From Mycobacterium sp. SM1 (GTDB lineage Bacteria > Actinomycetota > Actinomycetes > Mycobacteriales > Mycobacteriaceae), in contig NZ_JAFLNH010000001.1 in the NCBI RefSeq assembly GCF_018361265.1, positions 992,001-1,056,000 on the forward strand: DNA of 64,000 nt, in the 5' to 3' direction. A program made the position numbers and the translations under genes. Below the pieces are notes generated by a model that made no database searches, was not told where the DNA came from, and was given only the letters and a program-made list of their open reading frames with translations. This document shows, piece by piece, positions 1-11,308 of this stretch (its first letter is position 1; each line of letters begins with the position of its first letter).

Positions 1-237
1 GGCATCGACCGGCTGGCACCCACCGACGGCGCGTTCTACGTGTACGCCGATGTCTCGGACTTGACCACAGATTCAATGGCATTCTGTTCGAAGTTATTGG
101 CCGACACCGGCGTTGCGATCGCGCCCGGCATCGACTTCGACACCGCACATGGCAGCTCATTTGTCCGGTTGTCCTTTGCCGGTCCGACAAGCGATATCGA
201 GGAAGCGCTGCGCCGCATGGCATCCTGGCTCAGCTAG
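1..237 (+). CDS. aspB: PLP-dependent aminotransferase, C-terminal end (partial)
   Basis: The reading frame is open from base 1 and ends with TAG at 235-237, giving the last 78 residues of a fold-type I aminotransferase. The segment GAFYVYADVS followed by VAIAPGIDFD and SFVRLSFAGP is the typical C-terminal domain, in which the Arg of FVRLSF binds the substrate carboxylate. The catalytic lysine lies upstream and is outside the window. The sequence resembles what I remember of the M. tuberculosis Rv3565 (AspB) tail, but the substrate cannot be fixed from this part alone. Confidence 0.8.
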   Translation, partial: GIDRLAPTDGAFYVYADVSDLTTDSMAFCSKLLADTGVAIAPGIDFDTAHGSSFVRLSFAGPTSDIEEALRRMASWLS

Positions 238-413
238 GCGCGGTGGCACGCTTTGCCCGGCGTCCAACGCACATGCTATTCGCGTATCCGTCTCGTCTTG
301 GTCACCCGGTGTTTACCCGAAGTCCCTAGCGTTAGCCCGCGAGCGGCTGGCGGGGTAGTTGCCCACCCCCCATTGGCAGATCAGTAGGACGTGGGGCTAT
401 TAGGGAGTAGCAG

Positions 414-1226
414 ATGCTGATGGATTCTGAGCGGCTCGACGCCCGCGCGGGTGCCGCCGATGCCGGGGTCGCTGCGGGGGTCATGCAGGCGGTGAGCCTC
501 ACCCTGGGTTTTGGCGCGAAAACGGTGCTGGATCAGGTGAGCCTGGATTTTCCGGCGCACGCGGTGACGGCGTTGCTGGGGCCCACCGGGTCGGGCAAGA
601 CGACGTTTTTGCGGACCCTAAACCGGATGAATGACAAGGTTTCGGGGTATCGCCGCCGCGGTGATGTGTTGCTGGGTGGGCGCAGCATCTATGGTGAGCA
701 GCACGACCCGATGGAGCTGCGCCGGCGGGTGGGGATGCTGTTTCAGCGCCCCAACCCGTTTCCGATGTCGATCCTTGACAATGTGGTCGCCGGGGTGCGT
801 GCGCACAAGATGGCGGCGCGCAAGGAATTCGCGCTGATCGCCGAGGATCGCCTGCGCGAGGTCGGGTTGTGGGAGGCGGTCAAGGATCGGTTGGGGGATT
901 CCCCGTTTCGGCTTTCCGGGGGCCAGCAGCAGCTGCTGTGTTTGGCCCGGGCGCTGGCGGTCAACCCCGAGGTGCTGCTGCTTGATGAGCCCACCTCGTC
1001 GCTGGATCCGACCGCGACCGAAAAGATCGAAGAGTTGATCCGGTCGCTCACCGGGCGGCTCAGTGTGATCATCGTGACCCACAACTTGGCGCAGGCCTCC
1101 CGCATCGCCGATCGCACGGCGTTTTTCTTTGACGGCAGGCTCATCGAGGAAGGGCCCACCGAGCAGGTGTTTCTCTCACCCAAGCGGGAGGAGACCATCC
1201 GCTATGTCTCCGGGCGTTTCGGCTGA
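414..1226 (+). CDS. pstB: Phosphate ABC transporter ATP-binding protein PstB
   Basis: This is the ATPase that powers high-affinity phosphate import by the PstSCAB complex on the inner face of the membrane. The 270-residue protein has a Walker A motif GPTGSGKT (56-63), an ABC signature LSGGQ (168-172), Walker B VLLLDEP (187-193) and the switch His in VTHN (221-224). RMNDKVSGYRRRGDV is the PstB-type segment after the P-loop. The ATG at 414 follows a tagggag ribosome-binding sequence; an ATG at 420 is an alternative. It is the first gene of pstB-pstS-pstC-pstA, the order I recall for Rv0933-Rv0936 rather than for the other mycobacterial pst operon. Confidence 0.95.
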   Translation: MLMDSERLDARAGAADAGVAAGVMQAVSLTLGFGAKTVLDQVSLDFPAHAVTALLGPTGSGKTTFLRTLNRMNDKVSGYRRRGDVLLGGRSIYGEQHDPMELRRRVGMLFQRPNPFPMSILDNVVAGVRAHKMAARKEFALIAEDRLREVGLWEAVKDRLGDSPFRLSGGQQQLLCLARALAVNPEVLLLDEPTSSLDPTATEKIEELIRSLTGRLSVIIVTHNLAQASRIADRTAFFFDGRLIEEGPTEQVFLSPKREETIRYVSGRFG

Positions 1227-1287
1227 CCCCCAACCGCGTGCCGGCGGTGTCGAGGCCACCAGGTGTGGCGGATAAGAAAGGTAAGCA

Positions 1288-2415
1288 ATGGTGAACATTC
1301 GTTTGCGCGCGATGCTGGCGGTCTCGGCCGCGGCTTCGCTGGTTGTGGCCGCGGCCTGCGGGTCGAAGCCGGCCAACCCGCCGTCGGCCCCCGCGGCCGC
1401 CCCCGCCGGCAAGATCGCCACCACACCGGCGACCTCGCCGGTGGCGTTATCGGAAACCGGTAGCACACTGCTCTATCCGCTCTTCGCCCTGTGGGCTCCG
1501 GCTTATCACCAGAAGTATCCGAACGTCACGATCACCCCGCAGACTACCGGTTCGGGCACCGGGATCGCCCAGGCTCTTGCCGGGGCGGTCAACATCGGCG
1601 CCTCCGATGCCTACCTGTCGGAAAGCGACATGGCCGAGCACAAGGGGCTGATGAACATCCCGTTGACCATTTCGGCCCAGCAGATCAACTACAACCTGCC
1701 CGGCGTCACCGAGCACCTCAAGCTCAACGGCAAGGTGCTGGCCGCCATGTATGAGGGCAGCATCAAAGCCTGGAACGACCCGCAGATCACCGCGCTTAAC
1801 CCGGGGGTGAACCTGCCGGCCACTCCGGTGATTCCGCTGCACCGCTCCGACGGCTCCGGTGACACCTTCATCTTCACCCAGTACCTGTCCAAGCAGGATC
1901 CCGACGGCTGGGGGAAGTCACCGGGTTTCGGCACCACCGTCGCCTTCCCCGCGATCCCGAGCGCGCTGGGCGAAGACGGCAACGGCGGCATGGTGACCGG
2001 CTGCGCCAACACCCCCGGCTGTGTGGCCTACATCGGCATCAGCTTCCTGGACCAGACCAACCAGAAGGGGCTAGGTGAGGCCCAGTTGGGCAACGCCTCC
2101 GGGAAGTATCTGCTTCCCGACGCCAAAAGCATTCAGGCCGAGGCCGCCGGCTTTGTCTCGCAAACCCCGGAGAACGAGGCAATCTCGCTGATCAACGGGC
2201 CCGCCCCCGACGGGTACCCGATCGTCAACTACGAGTACGCCATCGTCAACAGCAAGCAAAAAGATGCCGCCACCGCCCAGACGCTGCAGGCGTTTCTGCA
2301 CTGGGCGTTGACCGACGGGAACAGCCCCGCGTTTTTGGACCGGGTGCATTTTCAGCCGCTGCCGGCCCCGGTGGTGAAGCTGTCTGACGCCCAGATCGCC
2401 AAGATCACCGGCTAA
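1288..2415 (+). CDS. pstS1: Phosphate-binding lipoprotein PstS1 (38-kDa antigen type)
   Basis: This is the extracytoplasmic, lipid-anchored phosphate receptor of the Pst transporter. Its 375 residues begin with a lipoprotein signal whose lipobox VAAAC puts the modified Cys at position 24. The phosphate-binding segments are visible as [11 protein letters not shown] near residue 53, TGSGTGIAQ, and [10 protein letters not shown] near 188. [16 protein letters not shown] segment holds a Cys pair likely to form a disulfide. It closely resembles the M. tuberculosis PstS1 38-kDa antigen as I remember it. It lies 61 bp after pstB, with pstC starting 14 bp downstream, so the genes are probably co-transcribed. 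Confidence 0.96.
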   Translation: MVNIRLRAMLAVSAAASLVVAAACGSKPANPPSAPAAAPAGKIATTPATSPVALSETGSTLLYPLFALWAPAYHQKYPNVTITPQTTGSGTGIAQALAGAVNIGASDAYLSESDMAEHKGLMNIPLTISAQQINYNLPGVTEHLKLNGKVLAAMYEGSIKAWNDPQITALNPGVNLPATPVIPLHRSDGSGDTFIFTQYLSKQDPDGWGKSPGFGTTVAFPAIPSALGEDGNGGMVTGCANTPGCVAYIGISFLDQTNQKGLGEAQLGNASGKYLLPDAKSIQAEAAGFVSQTPENEAISLINGPAPDGYPIVNYEYAIVNSKQKDAATAQTLQAFLHWALTDGNSPAFLDRVHFQPLPAPVVKLSDAQIAKITG

Positions 2416-2429
2416 AGGGGGCGCGTGCG

Positions 2430-3491
2430 ATGGCCCATCACCTAACCGCCGATGCGGTGGCCGACGCGGCTGCGCTGGCGGGCCGGGCTCGTGGGGTGCG
2501 CCGCGGTGGGGTGCTGCTGCGGTGGGCCGGTGGGCTAGGCGCGGTGGTCCCGCTTTTGGCGCTGGTGTTTGTGCTGGCGACGCTGCTCATCGAGGCGCTG
2601 CCGGCGATCCGGGTCAACGGGCTGCATTTTTTCACCGCCACCGCCTGGGATCCGGGCAACACCTACGGCAACACCGAAGTCACCCACGGGGTGGCCCACC
2701 CGGTGGGCGCCTACTACGGGGCGCTGCCGCTGATCGTGGGCACCCTGGCGACCTCGGCGATCGCCTTGATCATCGCGGTGCCGGTGTCGATCGGGGCGGC
2801 GCTGGTGATCGTGGAGCGCCTCCCCAAACGGCTGGCCGGCGCGGTGGGCATGACCCTGGAGCTGCTGGCCGGCATCCCCAGCGTGATCGTCGGGCTGTGG
2901 GGGGCGATGACCTTCGGGCCGGTGATCGCCCACCACATCGCCCCGCTGATCGCGCGCCACACCCCCGACGTGCCGGTGCTGAACTACTTTCGCGGCGACA
3001 CCGGAAACGGGGAGGGCCTGCTGGTCTCGGGTCTGGTGCTAGCGGTGATGGTCATTCCCATCATCGCCAGCACCAGCCGGGACCTGATCCGCCAGGTGCC
3101 GCTGCTGCCCCGCGAGGGCGCCATCGCGCTGGGCATGTCCGAGTGGGAGTGCGCCCGGCGGGTCACCCTGCCCTGGGTGTCCAGCGGCATCATCGGCGCG
3201 GTGGTGCTCGGGCTCGGGCGGGCCCTGGGGGAGACCATGGCGGTGGCCATGGTCTCCGGCGCGGTGCTGGGCACCCTGCCCACCAACATCTATGCCACCA
3301 TGACCACCATCGCCGCCACCGTGGTCTCCCAACTGGACTCCGCGCTGACCGACTCCACCAACTTCGCGGTGAAAACCCTCGCCGAAGTCAGCCTGGTGCT
3401 CATGGTGATCACCCTGCTGACCAACGTCGCCGCCCGCGCGCTGGTGCGCCGGGCGTCGGGCACCGCCCTGCCCGTGGGACGAGGAATCTAA
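2430..3491 (+). CDS. pstC: Phosphate ABC transporter permease PstC
   Basis: One of the two membrane subunits that form the phosphate channel. The 353-residue protein has an N-terminal hydrophobic segment (about 32-55), a long extracytoplasmic stretch, then a block of transmembrane helices from about residue 100. The ABC permease EAA loop is recognisable in [21 protein letters not shown], which contacts PstB. ATG 2430 lies 14 bp after the pstS stop with a purine-rich aaaggggg upstream. The gene ends two bases before pstA starts. It is full length for the PstC family. Confidence 0.95.
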   Translation: MAHHLTADAVADAAALAGRARGVRRGGVLLRWAGGLGAVVPLLALVFVLATLLIEALPAIRVNGLHFFTATAWDPGNTYGNTEVTHGVAHPVGAYYGALPLIVGTLATSAIALIIAVPVSIGAALVIVERLPKRLAGAVGMTLELLAGIPSVIVGLWGAMTFGPVIAHHIAPLIARHTPDVPVLNYFRGDTGNGEGLLVSGLVLAVMVIPIIASTSRDLIRQVPLLPREGAIALGMSEWECARRVTLPWVSSGIIGAVVLGLGRALGETMAVAMVSGAVLGTLPTNIYATMTTIAATVVSQLDSALTDSTNFAVKTLAEVSLVLMVITLLTNVAARALVRRASGTALPVGRGI

Positions 3492-3493
3492 CA

Positions 3494-4411
3494 ATGAGCG
3501 AAACCGGGGCGCTACTATCCCTCGGGGTGCTGCGACCGCCGACGCTGGCCGCCCGGCGCCGGTCGATCGCTACCCGGCGCAAGATCGTCAACACGCTGTT
3601 CTGGGCCGCATGCTTCGGCTGTCTGGTGGTGGTGGTCGGCCCGACCTTGTGGATGCTCATCGGCGTCGTGGCCCGTGCTGTGCCGGTGTTTCACTGGAGC
3701 GTCCTGATCGAAAACACCCAGGGCAATGGGGGCGGTCTGCGCAACGCCATCGTCGGCACCGCGGTCCTGGGTCTGGGGGTCATGCTGGTGGGCGGCACCG
3801 TGAGCGTGCTGACCGGCATCTATTTGTCCGAATTCGCCACCGGCCGCACGCGGTCGGTGCTGCGCGGCGCCTACGAGGTGCTCTCCGGCATCCCGTCCAT
3901 TGTGCTCGGCTACGTCGGCTATTTGGCTCTGGTGGTGTATTTCGGCTGGGGGTTTTCCCTGGCGGCCGGGGTGCTGACGCTGTCGGTGATGATCATTCCG
4001 TATATCGCCAAGGCCACCGAGGCATCGCTGGGTCAGGTGCCGACCTCGTATCGGGAAGGGGCGGAGGCACTCGGGCTGCCGGTCGGCTGGACGCTGCGCA
4101 GAATCGTGCTGAAGTCGGCAATGCCCGGAATCGTCACCGGCATGCTGGTGGCGGTCGCGATCGCGATCGGTGAGACGGCACCGCTGCTGTACACGGCGGG
4201 CTGGTCGGACTCCGCGCCCACCGGGAAGCTCACCGGCTCGCCGGTGGGCTATCTGACCTACCCGATCTGGACCTTCTACAACATGCCGTGGAAGTCAGCC
4301 CTCGACCTGTCCTACGATGCCGCCTTGCTGTTGATCCTCTTCGTGCTGGTGCTGATCATCATCGGGCGGGTGGTCAGTTGGTACGCGCGACGGCAGACGG
4401 AATCTTCTTAG
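3494..4411 (+). CDS. pstA: Phosphate ABC transporter permease PstA
   Basis: Second channel subunit of the Pst importer; it pairs with PstC. The protein is 305 residues, starting at ATG 3494, only two bases after the pstC stop, which suggests translational coupling. Hydrophobic segments lie near residues 35-60, 85-115, 140-170, 220-240 and 275-298. The ABC permease EAA loop is visible in [20 protein letters not shown]. It closes the four-gene pst operon; no PhoU-like regulator follows in this window. A longer open frame upstream in the same phase overlaps pstC and is not the real start. Confidence 0.94.
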   Translation: MSETGALLSLGVLRPPTLAARRRSIATRRKIVNTLFWAACFGCLVVVVGPTLWMLIGVVARAVPVFHWSVLIENTQGNGGGLRNAIVGTAVLGLGVMLVGGTVSVLTGIYLSEFATGRTRSVLRGAYEVLSGIPSIVLGYVGYLALVVYFGWGFSLAAGVLTLSVMIIPYIAKATEASLGQVPTSYREGAEALGLPVGWTLRRIVLKSAMPGIVTGMLVAVAIAIGETAPLLYTAGWSDSAPTGKLTGSPVGYLTYPIWTFYNMPWKSALDLSYDAALLLILFVLVLIIIGRVVSWYARRQTESS

Positions 4412-4619
4412 GCAGCCACATCAGGTTAGACAGCAGCATCGGGGCTCGATTGCCCGATTCTGCCCCACGCTGCCGGCGAGATGGTGGCAGGCGCGCGTCT
4501 TACCGAACGCACCCGATAAGCGGGGCGCGTCCATGCGCATCCCGGGAGAGCTGGCCGCTTCGGACACTACCGCGCCGCGGCTGCCGATACGGCGCGCCGA
4601 GGATCCCTGGGGCTGAGCA

Positions 4620-5861
4620 TTGACACTGACCGTTGCGCTGTTGCTTCTTGGTGTCGTCCTGGCATTCGCGGTCGCACGCCCCCGGGGCTGGCCGGAGGCC
4701 TGCGCGGCGGTGCCCGCGGCGCTGGTCCTGATCCTCATCGGCGCGGTCCCCCTGCCCGAGGCGGCCGCCGAGGCGGCCCGGCTGCTGCGGGTAATCGCCT
4801 TTCTAGGAGCGGTGCTGGTGCTGGCCAAAATGTGCGACGAAGAAGGCCTGTTCGAGGCGGCCGGCGCGGCGATGGCACGGGCGCGCGCCGGATCGGGTCA
4901 GCTGTTGCGTCGGGTGTTCGTCATCGCGGCCACCATTACCGCTGTGCTCAGCTTGGACGCCACCGTGGTCCTGCTGACCCCGGTGATACTGGTCACTGTC
5001 CGCCGGCTGCGGGCACCGGTGCGCCCGCACGCCTATGCCAGCGCACACTTGGCCAACGCCGCCTCGCTGCTGCTGCCGGTGTCGAATCTGACCAACCTGC
5101 TGGCCTTTCACCGAACGCAGCTGCCGTTCACGAAGTTCACGCTGGTGATGACGCTGCCCTGGCTGGCCGCCGTCACAACCGTCTACGTGGTCTTCCGCTG
5201 GTTTTTCGCCCGGGACCTGCGCGTGGCACCCGCGCAGCGGCGGACCGGGCCCGCGCCGCGACCGCCGGTATTCGTTGTGGTGGTGGTGGCGCTGACACTG
5301 GCCGGCCTCGCGGGCGCCGAGGCAATTGGCGTCGCTCCCGTATGGGCGGCGCTCGGGGGCGCCGCGATCTTGGCCGTCCGCAGCCTCGGCCATCGGCGCA
5401 CCTCGGTCGTGGCGATCGTGCACGCGGTGAACCTGCCGTTTCTGGTGTTCGTGCTGGCGCTGGGGGTTGTCGTGCGGGCGGCCACGCGCAACGGGCTGGG
5501 CACCGGCATGGGCGCGATACTGCCCACCGGCTCCGGGTTGCCCGCGTTGCTCGGTATCGCGGCGATGGCCGCCGTGCTCGCCAACATCGTCAACAACCTG
5601 CCGGCAACGCTGGTGTTGCTGCCGCTGGTGGCGGGAAGCGGCCCCGCGGCGATCCTGGCGGTACTGATCGGGGTGAACATCGGCCCCAACCTGACCTATA
5701 CCGGCTCGCTGTCCAACCTGCTGTGGCGCCGCGTGCTGCGCCGGCATAACGTGCGAAGCGGCGTTGGCGAGTACACCCGGCTCGGCCTGTGCACTGTGCC
5801 CGCGGCCCTGGCGGCGGCGGTGCTGGCACTGTGGGCCAGTGTGCGGGTCCTGGGCATCTAA
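4620..5861 (+). CDS. arsB2: ArsB/NhaD-superfamily anion permease
   Basis: A 413-residue, very hydrophobic membrane protein with about ten to twelve helices, of the ion transporter superfamily that includes ArsB and CitM. The family signature is seen in the duplicated hairpin regions LANAASLLLPVSNLTNLL and VNNLPATLVLLPLV with nearby GVNIGPNLTYTGS. I recall a 413-residue orthologue, Rv3578, annotated ArsB2. No arsenate reductase or ArsR regulator is adjacent, so arsenite export is only a family-based guess; another anion is equally possible. The start is TTG 4620; no better start fits the first helix. The 208 bp between pstA and this gene show no other feature. Confidence 0.85.
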   Translation: MTLTVALLLLGVVLAFAVARPRGWPEACAAVPAALVLILIGAVPLPEAAAEAARLLRVIAFLGAVLVLAKMCDEEGLFEAAGAAMARARAGSGQLLRRVFVIAATITAVLSLDATVVLLTPVILVTVRRLRAPVRPHAYASAHLANAASLLLPVSNLTNLLAFHRTQLPFTKFTLVMTLPWLAAVTTVYVVFRWFFARDLRVAPAQRRTGPAPRPPVFVVVVVALTLAGLAGAEAIGVAPVWAALGGAAILAVRSLGHRRTSVVAIVHAVNLPFLVFVLALGVVVRAATRNGLGTGMGAILPTGSGLPALLGIAAMAAVLANIVNNLPATLVLLPLVAGSGPAAILAVLIGVNIGPNLTYTGSLSNLLWRRVLRRHNVRSGVGEYTRLGLCTVPAALAAAVLALWASVRVLGI

Positions 5862-5870
5862 AGCCCCCCG

Positions 5871-6905
5871 CTACTTTGGGTGATACGCCTGCGGCAACGG
5901 CATCCCGTCACGGGCCATCAGGCTGCGCAGCAACGCGGGATAGTCGGTGATAATGCCGTCCGCACCCGCGGCGATCTGCGCGCGCATGGTATCCGCGTCG
6001 TTGATCGTCCATGGAATCACTTTGAGGCCCAAGGCATGTGCCCTATCAACAAATGGCTTGTCGGCTACCAGGGTGAAGCCCGGATCCCGGGTCGTCTGAC
6101 CGTATGGCACCGAGTACCCGGGCGAGAGAATATTCGCGCCGACCATCATTGCCCCGAGAATCGGATCACCGACGACAGCCGGATCGATCCCGCCCAGCCA
6201 CGGCGAATCCGGTGCCCACGTCGTCTCATTCCACAGGGCTGCCACGGGAATCGACGGCTGCACCTGATGCACCATCGGCAGCACTCGCCAGTCGAAGCTT
6301 TCGATTTCAACGCAATCGGCTTTGCCTGCGGACCTGGCCGCGGCAATGATCGTGTCGACGAATTCCCGGGGGTCTGCCGATGCAGCTGGGTGCTCGGCGT
6401 CCACCTTGGCTTCGATGTCGTAGCGCACCTTCGCCCGATACGAGTCGGCGAGCGCAAAGACTTCCGGCAACGTCGCTATCTTGGTGCCCCACACCACTTC
6501 AGCGCGGGGAAATTCGCCGGCCGGCTTGCCGCAGTCAAGGGTGCGCAGCTGCGCGACGGTGAGATTGCGCACGAGCTTCCCCACGTAGGGATATTGCGGG
6601 TCACCGGCGAGCACGGGCGCGGTGTCGGCGCACTTTTGCGGCAAGATCCTCTGATCGTGCCACACCAGAGGCTGGCCGTCTCTGGTGATCACGACGTCGA
6701 ATTCCAGTGTGCTCACCCCAAGTTCGAGTGACTTGGCGAAGGCTCTCAACGACTCCCCGGTCGCCTCGCCTTGACCACCCTGGTGGGCCACCAGATCGAA
6801 TACCGCCGGCGCCGCCCCCGCCGGTGGCCCCGGTAGCCCCAATACCTCCGGGAGCCATGCGACGACCACCACCGCGAACCGCAAAGCTCGAAGGCGCACC
6901 CGCAC
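5871..6905 (-). CDS. Secreted glycerophosphodiester phosphodiesterase
   Basis: Probable GDPD-family hydrolase releasing glycerol 3-phosphate from glycerophosphodiesters outside the membrane. The 344-residue product begins with an Arg-rich n-region and a hydrophobic core, with likely cleavage after AGA near residue 31. Catalytic and metal residues are in place: His41 (VAHQGG), Glu51, Glu68 and Asp70 (LEFDVVITRDG), and His83 (VWHD). The common HRG motif is HQG here, which is unusual. The C-terminal VIPWTINDADTM and GIITDYP are typical of the family. The GTG start at 6905 lies one base after the upstream methyltransferase stop, so the two are likely coupled. Close to the pst operon it could feed phosphate salvage (inference). 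Confidence 0.88.
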   Translation of the reverse strand: MRVRLRALRFAVVVVAWLPEVLGLPGPPAGAAPAVFDLVAHQGGQGEATGESLRAFAKSLELGVSTLEFDVVITRDGQPLVWHDQRILPQKCADTAPVLAGDPQYPYVGKLVRNLTVAQLRTLDCGKPAGEFPRAEVVWGTKIATLPEVFALADSYRAKVRYDIEAKVDAEHPAASADPREFVDTIIAAARSAGKADCVEIESFDWRVLPMVHQVQPSIPVAALWNETTWAPDSPWLGGIDPAVVGDPILGAMMVGANILSPGYSVPYGQTTRDPGFTLVADKPFVDRAHALGLKVIPWTINDADTMRAQIAAGADGIITDYPALLRSLMARDGMPLPQAYHPK

Positions 6906-6906
6906 C

Positions 6907-7842
6907 TCAACGCCTACGCTGACGGGCGATTTCGGCGAGCACCACCCCCGCGGCCACCGCAGCGTTCAGCGATTCGGCGGGTCCGGACATCGGGATCGAG
7001 ACCACGGCGTCGCAGTTTTGGCGGACCAGCCGTGATAGCCCCTTGCCTTCCGAGCCGACGACGACCACCAGCGGATCGGTGCCGTCGAGGTCATCCAGGG
7101 GTGTCTCGCCTGCCGCGTCCAGCCCGACCACCCGCAGCCCGCGATCCGCCCAGTCCTTCAGCGTTCGCGTGAGGTTGGTGGCCCGCGCCACCGGAACCCG
7201 GGCGGCCGCGCCGGCGCTGCTGCGCCACGCCACTGCCGTCACCGACGCCGAGCGTCGCTGCGGAATCAGCACGCCATGGCCGGCGAACGCCGCCACCGAC
7301 CGCACGATCGCCCCGAGGTTGCGCGGATCGGAGATGTTGTCCAATGCGACCAGCAGCGCCGGCGGCGAGTCGATGGCGGCGGCGAGCAGATCGTCCGGAT
7401 GGGCATAGCGGTACGGCAGCACCTGGAGCGCGATGCCCTGATGGCGCCCATTGCCGGCGATCCGGTCCAAGTCGGTGCGCGGCACCTCGAGGATAGCGAG
7501 ACGTAAATCTGCTGCCCGCTTGACGGATTCGGAGAGGCGTTCGTCGGATTCGGTGCCCAGGGCAACGTATAACGCGGTAGCAGGGACCCCGGCGCGCAGG
7601 CATTCCAGCACCGGATTGCGCCCCAGCACCGTCTCGGTGTCCTCCCCGCGTTTGACCGGGCGGCGCGGCTGCTGTTGTTGGCCGGCGCGCCGCGCCGCGG
7701 GGTGGTACGGGCGCAGCTGCGCCGGCGGTGTGGGGCCGCGGCCCTTCAGGGCGCGCCGGCGCTGTCCACCCGAGCCGACGGTCGGACCCTTCTTGGTGCC
7801 GGGTTTGCGCACCGCCCCCCGCCGTCGCGAGTTACCGGCCAT
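6907..7842 (-). CDS. TrmH/SpoU-family 23S rRNA 2'-O-methyltransferase
   Basis: A SPOUT-fold methyltransferase that probably methylates a ribose in 23S rRNA using SAM. The 311-residue protein has a basic, low-complexity N-terminus (about 1-65), then an SpoU substrate-binding domain starting at [13 protein letters not shown], and a catalytic knot. SPOUT motifs are visible: [25 protein letters not shown] and [16 protein letters not shown] chose ATG 7842 because it gives [11 protein letters not shown], like the start of the orthologue I recall (Rv3579c). This start overlaps the cysS stop by 11 bases, suggesting coupled translation. Confidence 0.93.
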   Translation of the reverse strand: MAGNSRRRGAVRKPGTKKGPTVGSGGQRRRALKGRGPTPPAQLRPYHPAARRAGQQQQPRRPVKRGEDTETVLGRNPVLECLRAGVPATALYVALGTESDERLSESVKRAADLRLAILEVPRTDLDRIAGNGRHQGIALQVLPYRYAHPDDLLAAAIDSPPALLVALDNISDPRNLGAIVRSVAAFAGHGVLIPQRRSASVTAVAWRSSAGAAARVPVARATNLTRTLKDWADRGLRVVGLDAAGETPLDDLDGTDPLVVVVGSEGKGLSRLVRQNCDAVVSIPMSGPAESLNAAVAAGVVLAEIARQRRR

Positions 7843-9244
7843 CGCCTCTGGTGCCCAGCGACCACTGCGGCCCGTCGGCGGTGTCGGTGACCTCGATGCC
7901 GGCCTTTTTGAGGCGGTCGCGGATTTCATCGGCCAGCGCCCAATCACGTTGCGCACGAGCCTTTTCTCGTCGCTGCAGCTCGGCCTGCACCAGCACCTCC
8001 AGGGCGGCCAGCGCGGCCGTCGCCTCGCCGTGGGACTCCCACCGCTCGTCGAGCGGGTCGCACCCCAGGATGGCCATCATCGCCCGGATAGTTCCGGCGA
8101 TCTCCAGGGCGCCCTCGTGGTCGCCGGCGTCAAGTGCCCGGTTGCCCTCGGCGCGAGCGTGATGTACCTCGGCCAGCGCCGCCGGCACCGCCAGGTCGTC
8201 GTCGAGCGCTGCGGCGAAACGCGGGGTCCACCGACCCGGAGCGACGGCGCCGACGCGGCTGCGCACCCGGTGCAAGAAATCCTCGATGCCCGCGTAGGCC
8301 TTGACCGCGTCCTGCAGCGCCGTCTCGGAGAATTCCAGCATCGAACGGTAATGAGCGCTGCCCAGGTAATAGCGCAGTTCGGCGGGCCGCACGCGCCGCA
8401 AGACCGCTGGTATGGCAAGCACGTTTCCCAGCGACTTGCTCATCTTCTCCCCACCCATGGTGACCCAGCCGTTATGCAGCCAGTAGCGGGCGAACCCGTC
8501 GCCGGCCGCCCGGCTTTGCGCGATTTCGTTTTCATGGTGGGGGAACACTAAATCCATTCCACCGCAATGGATATCGAACTCCGGGCCGAGGTAGGCGCGG
8601 GCCATCGCCGAGCATTCCAAATGCCAGCCAGGACGTCCGCGGCCCCACGGCGTGGGCCACGACGGCTCCCCGGGCTTGGCGGCCTTCCACAGGGTGAAGT
8701 CACGCTGGTCGCGCTTGCCGCTCGCCACTCCCTCCCCCTGGTGGACGTCATCGATCCGATGGCCGGACAGCCGACCATACTCGGGATAGCTCAGCACGTC
8801 GAAGTACACGTCACCGTTGCCGGTGTAGGCGTGCCCGGTGCGGATCAACCGTTCGATCAGCTCGACCATTTGCGTGATGTGACCGGTGGCCCGCGGCTCG
8901 GCCGACGGCGGCAACACGCCCAGCGCGTCATAGGCGGCGGTGAACTCGCGCTCGTAGGTGGCCGCCCATTCCCACCATGGGCGTCCCGCCGCGGCGGCTT
9001 TGCTGAGGATCTTGTCGTCGATATCGGTCACGTTGCGGATGAACGCGACGTCGTTGCCGCGCGCCATCAGCCAGCGGCGCAAAATGTCGAAGGCCACCGC
9101 GCTACGCACGTGACCGATATGCGGCAGGCCCTGCACGGTGGCGCCGCACAGGTAGATCGAGACGTGCCCGGCCCGCAGCGGAATGAAATCACGCACGGTG
9201 CCGGTCGCCGTATCGTGTAGCCGCAGGCCGGCCCGATTGGTCAC
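7832..9244 (-). CDS. cysS: Cysteinyl-tRNA synthetase
   Basis: Charges tRNA-Cys with cysteine; cytoplasmic class I synthetase of 470 residues, the usual length. The HIGH motif is at 42-45 (GLPHIGH), and the KMSKS loop is [10 protein letters not shown]. Zinc ligands are Cys33 (YLCGATV), a Cys in HLECSAMA and the two His of FPHHENE. The C-terminal helical anticodon domain contains the [20 protein letters not shown] type segment. The start is GTG 9244. It begins a leftward pair with the rRNA methyltransferase and is followed upstream by an 80-bp gap to ispF. A 11-bp tandem duplication sits in that gap. Confidence 0.97.
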   Translation of the reverse strand: MTNRAGLRLHDTATGTVRDFIPLRAGHVSIYLCGATVQGLPHIGHVRSAVAFDILRRWLMARGNDVAFIRNVTDIDDKILSKAAAAGRPWWEWAATYEREFTAAYDALGVLPPSAEPRATGHITQMVELIERLIRTGHAYTGNGDVYFDVLSYPEYGRLSGHRIDDVHQGEGVASGKRDQRDFTLWKAAKPGEPSWPTPWGRGRPGWHLECSAMARAYLGPEFDIHCGGMDLVFPHHENEIAQSRAAGDGFARYWLHNGWVTMGGEKMSKSLGNVLAIPAVLRRVRPAELRYYLGSAHYRSMLEFSETALQDAVKAYAGIEDFLHRVRSRVGAVAPGRWTPRFAAALDDDLAVPAALAEVHHARAEGNRALDAGDHEGALEIAGTIRAMMAILGCDPLDERWESHGEATAALAALEVLVQAELQRREKARAQRDWALADEIRDRLKKAGIEVTDTADGPQWSLGTRGDGR

Positions 9245-9324
9245 GACCTGCCAGCTTACCGGCTAACTCAGATTGCCCCGGCGCTGTGCGGATTACTAAC
9301 CCGGGTCACCCGGTTCAGCGCGGA

Positions 9325-9801
9325 TTACTCGCGGATTACTAAGGCCGTCGCGATTGCGGCCAGGCCTTCGCCACGCCCGGTCAGCCCCAGCCCGTCGGTG
9401 GTGGTAGCCGACACCGAGACCGGCGCGCCCAGCAGGTCCGAGAGCACATCCTGCGCCTCGGCCCGGCGCGGAGCGATTTTCGGGCGATTGCCGATCACCT
9501 GCACTACCGCGTTGCCGACGCGATAGCCGTGCCGGGCAATCAACTCGGTGACATGGCGCAGCATCTCGGCGCCGCTGACACCGGTCCAGCGCGGGTCATC
9601 GACGCCGAACACCTCGCCGATATCACCCAGCCCGGCGGCCGACAACACCGCGTCGCACAACGCGTGCGCGGCGACGTCACCGTCGGAGTGCCCGGCACAG
9701 CCGTGGCCGTCGGGAAACAGCAGGCCCAACAGCCGGCATGGCCGTCCCGGCTCGATCGGATGCACATCGATGCCCAAACCGACGCGGGGTAACGGGTTCA
9801 C
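9325..9801 (-). CDS. ispF: 2-C-methyl-D-erythritol 2,4-cyclodiphosphate synthase
   Basis: Fifth enzyme of the MEP isoprenoid pathway, converting CDP-methylerythritol 2-phosphate to the cyclic diphosphate. The 158-residue size is normal for the trimeric family. Metal ligands are visible: Asp12 and His14 (GIDVHP) and His46 (DVAAHALCD). The C-terminal [16 protein letters not shown] is the family signature. GTG 9801 overlaps the ispD stop by four bases (GTGA), so IspD and IspF are translationally coupled. The 3' end abuts a short tandem duplication that includes the stop region. Confidence 0.97.
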   Translation of the reverse strand: MNPLPRVGLGIDVHPIEPGRPCRLLGLLFPDGHGCAGHSDGDVAAHALCDAVLSAAGLGDIGEVFGVDDPRWTGVSGAEMLRHVTELIARHGYRVGNAVVQVIGNRPKIAPRRAEAQDVLSDLLGAPVSVSATTTDGLGLTGRGEGLAAIATALVIRE

Positions 9802-10487
9802 TGGCTTAAGATCGCCCGGGCGAGCAACAAATCCAGTTTGGTCGTGATCTTGAATGCCAGCGGGTCTCCCGCGACGACGTGAACTTCGCCGCCCACCCGC
9901 TCGACCAAAGTCGCGTCGTCGGTGAAATCGGCCCCACCAGCACTGTGGTAGGCCCGCAATAGCAGCTCGGTGGTGAATCCCTGGGGCGTTTGCACCGCAC
10001 GCAAGCCCGCCCGCTCGGGCGTGTCCAGCACCACCCCGGAGGCGTCCACGGCCTTGATGGTGTCACTAACCGGCAGCGCGGGCACCACCGCCGGATGGCC
10101 TGCCCGCAACGCGGCAACCACGCGTGCGATCAACCCGGGTGGCGTCAGCGCCCGTGCGGCGTCGTGGACCAGCACGAATTCCGGGAGTGCCGCTCCGGAG
10201 AACTCTGTCAGTGCCGCCAACGCCAGGCTCACAGATTTGCGGCGGCTGTCCCCGCCGGCCACGACGGTGGCGTGCTGCCCGAGAATCGACTCGGCCTGAC
10301 CGATGCGGTCGGCCGGCACCGCCGCGACGACCCGGCCCACCCCCGCCGCCAGCAGGCCGGCAACCGCCCGTTCGAGCAGGGTTTGCCCGTCCAGCGAAAG
10401 GAACGCTTTCGGCACTGCGGCGGCGAGCCGCTGACCCGTGCCCGCGGCCGGCACCACCGCGACAACCGCGGGGGCTCCCCCGACCAC
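9798..10487 (-). CDS. ispD: 2-C-methyl-D-erythritol 4-phosphate cytidylyltransferase
   Basis: Third enzyme of the MEP pathway; transfers CMP from CTP to methylerythritol phosphate. The 229-residue protein has the nucleotidyltransferase signature [11 protein letters not shown] at residues 11-21 with Lys27 (VPKAF), the VHDAARAL segment and PQGF near the end. GTG 10487 lies 15 bases after the carD stop with no room for a terminator, so carD-ispD-ispF is probably one transcript, as in other mycobacteria. Confidence 0.96.
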   Translation of the reverse strand: MVGGAPAVVAVVPAAGTGQRLAAAVPKAFLSLDGQTLLERAVAGLLAAGVGRVVAAVPADRIGQAESILGQHATVVAGGDSRRKSVSLALAALTEFSGAALPEFVLVHDAARALTPPGLIARVVAALRAGHPAVVPALPVSDTIKAVDASGVVLDTPERAGLRAVQTPQGFTTELLLRAYHSAGGADFTDDATLVERVGGEVHVVAGDPLAFKITTKLDLLLARAILSQ

Positions 10488-10502
10488 TCCAGCCCCAGGG
10501 CT

Positions 10503-11308
<806 letters not shown>

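Noticed and set aside
2522..3493. Upstream extension of pstA within pstC
   Set aside because: It overlaps pstC entirely and has no protein-like character; ATG 3494 gives a standard PstA.
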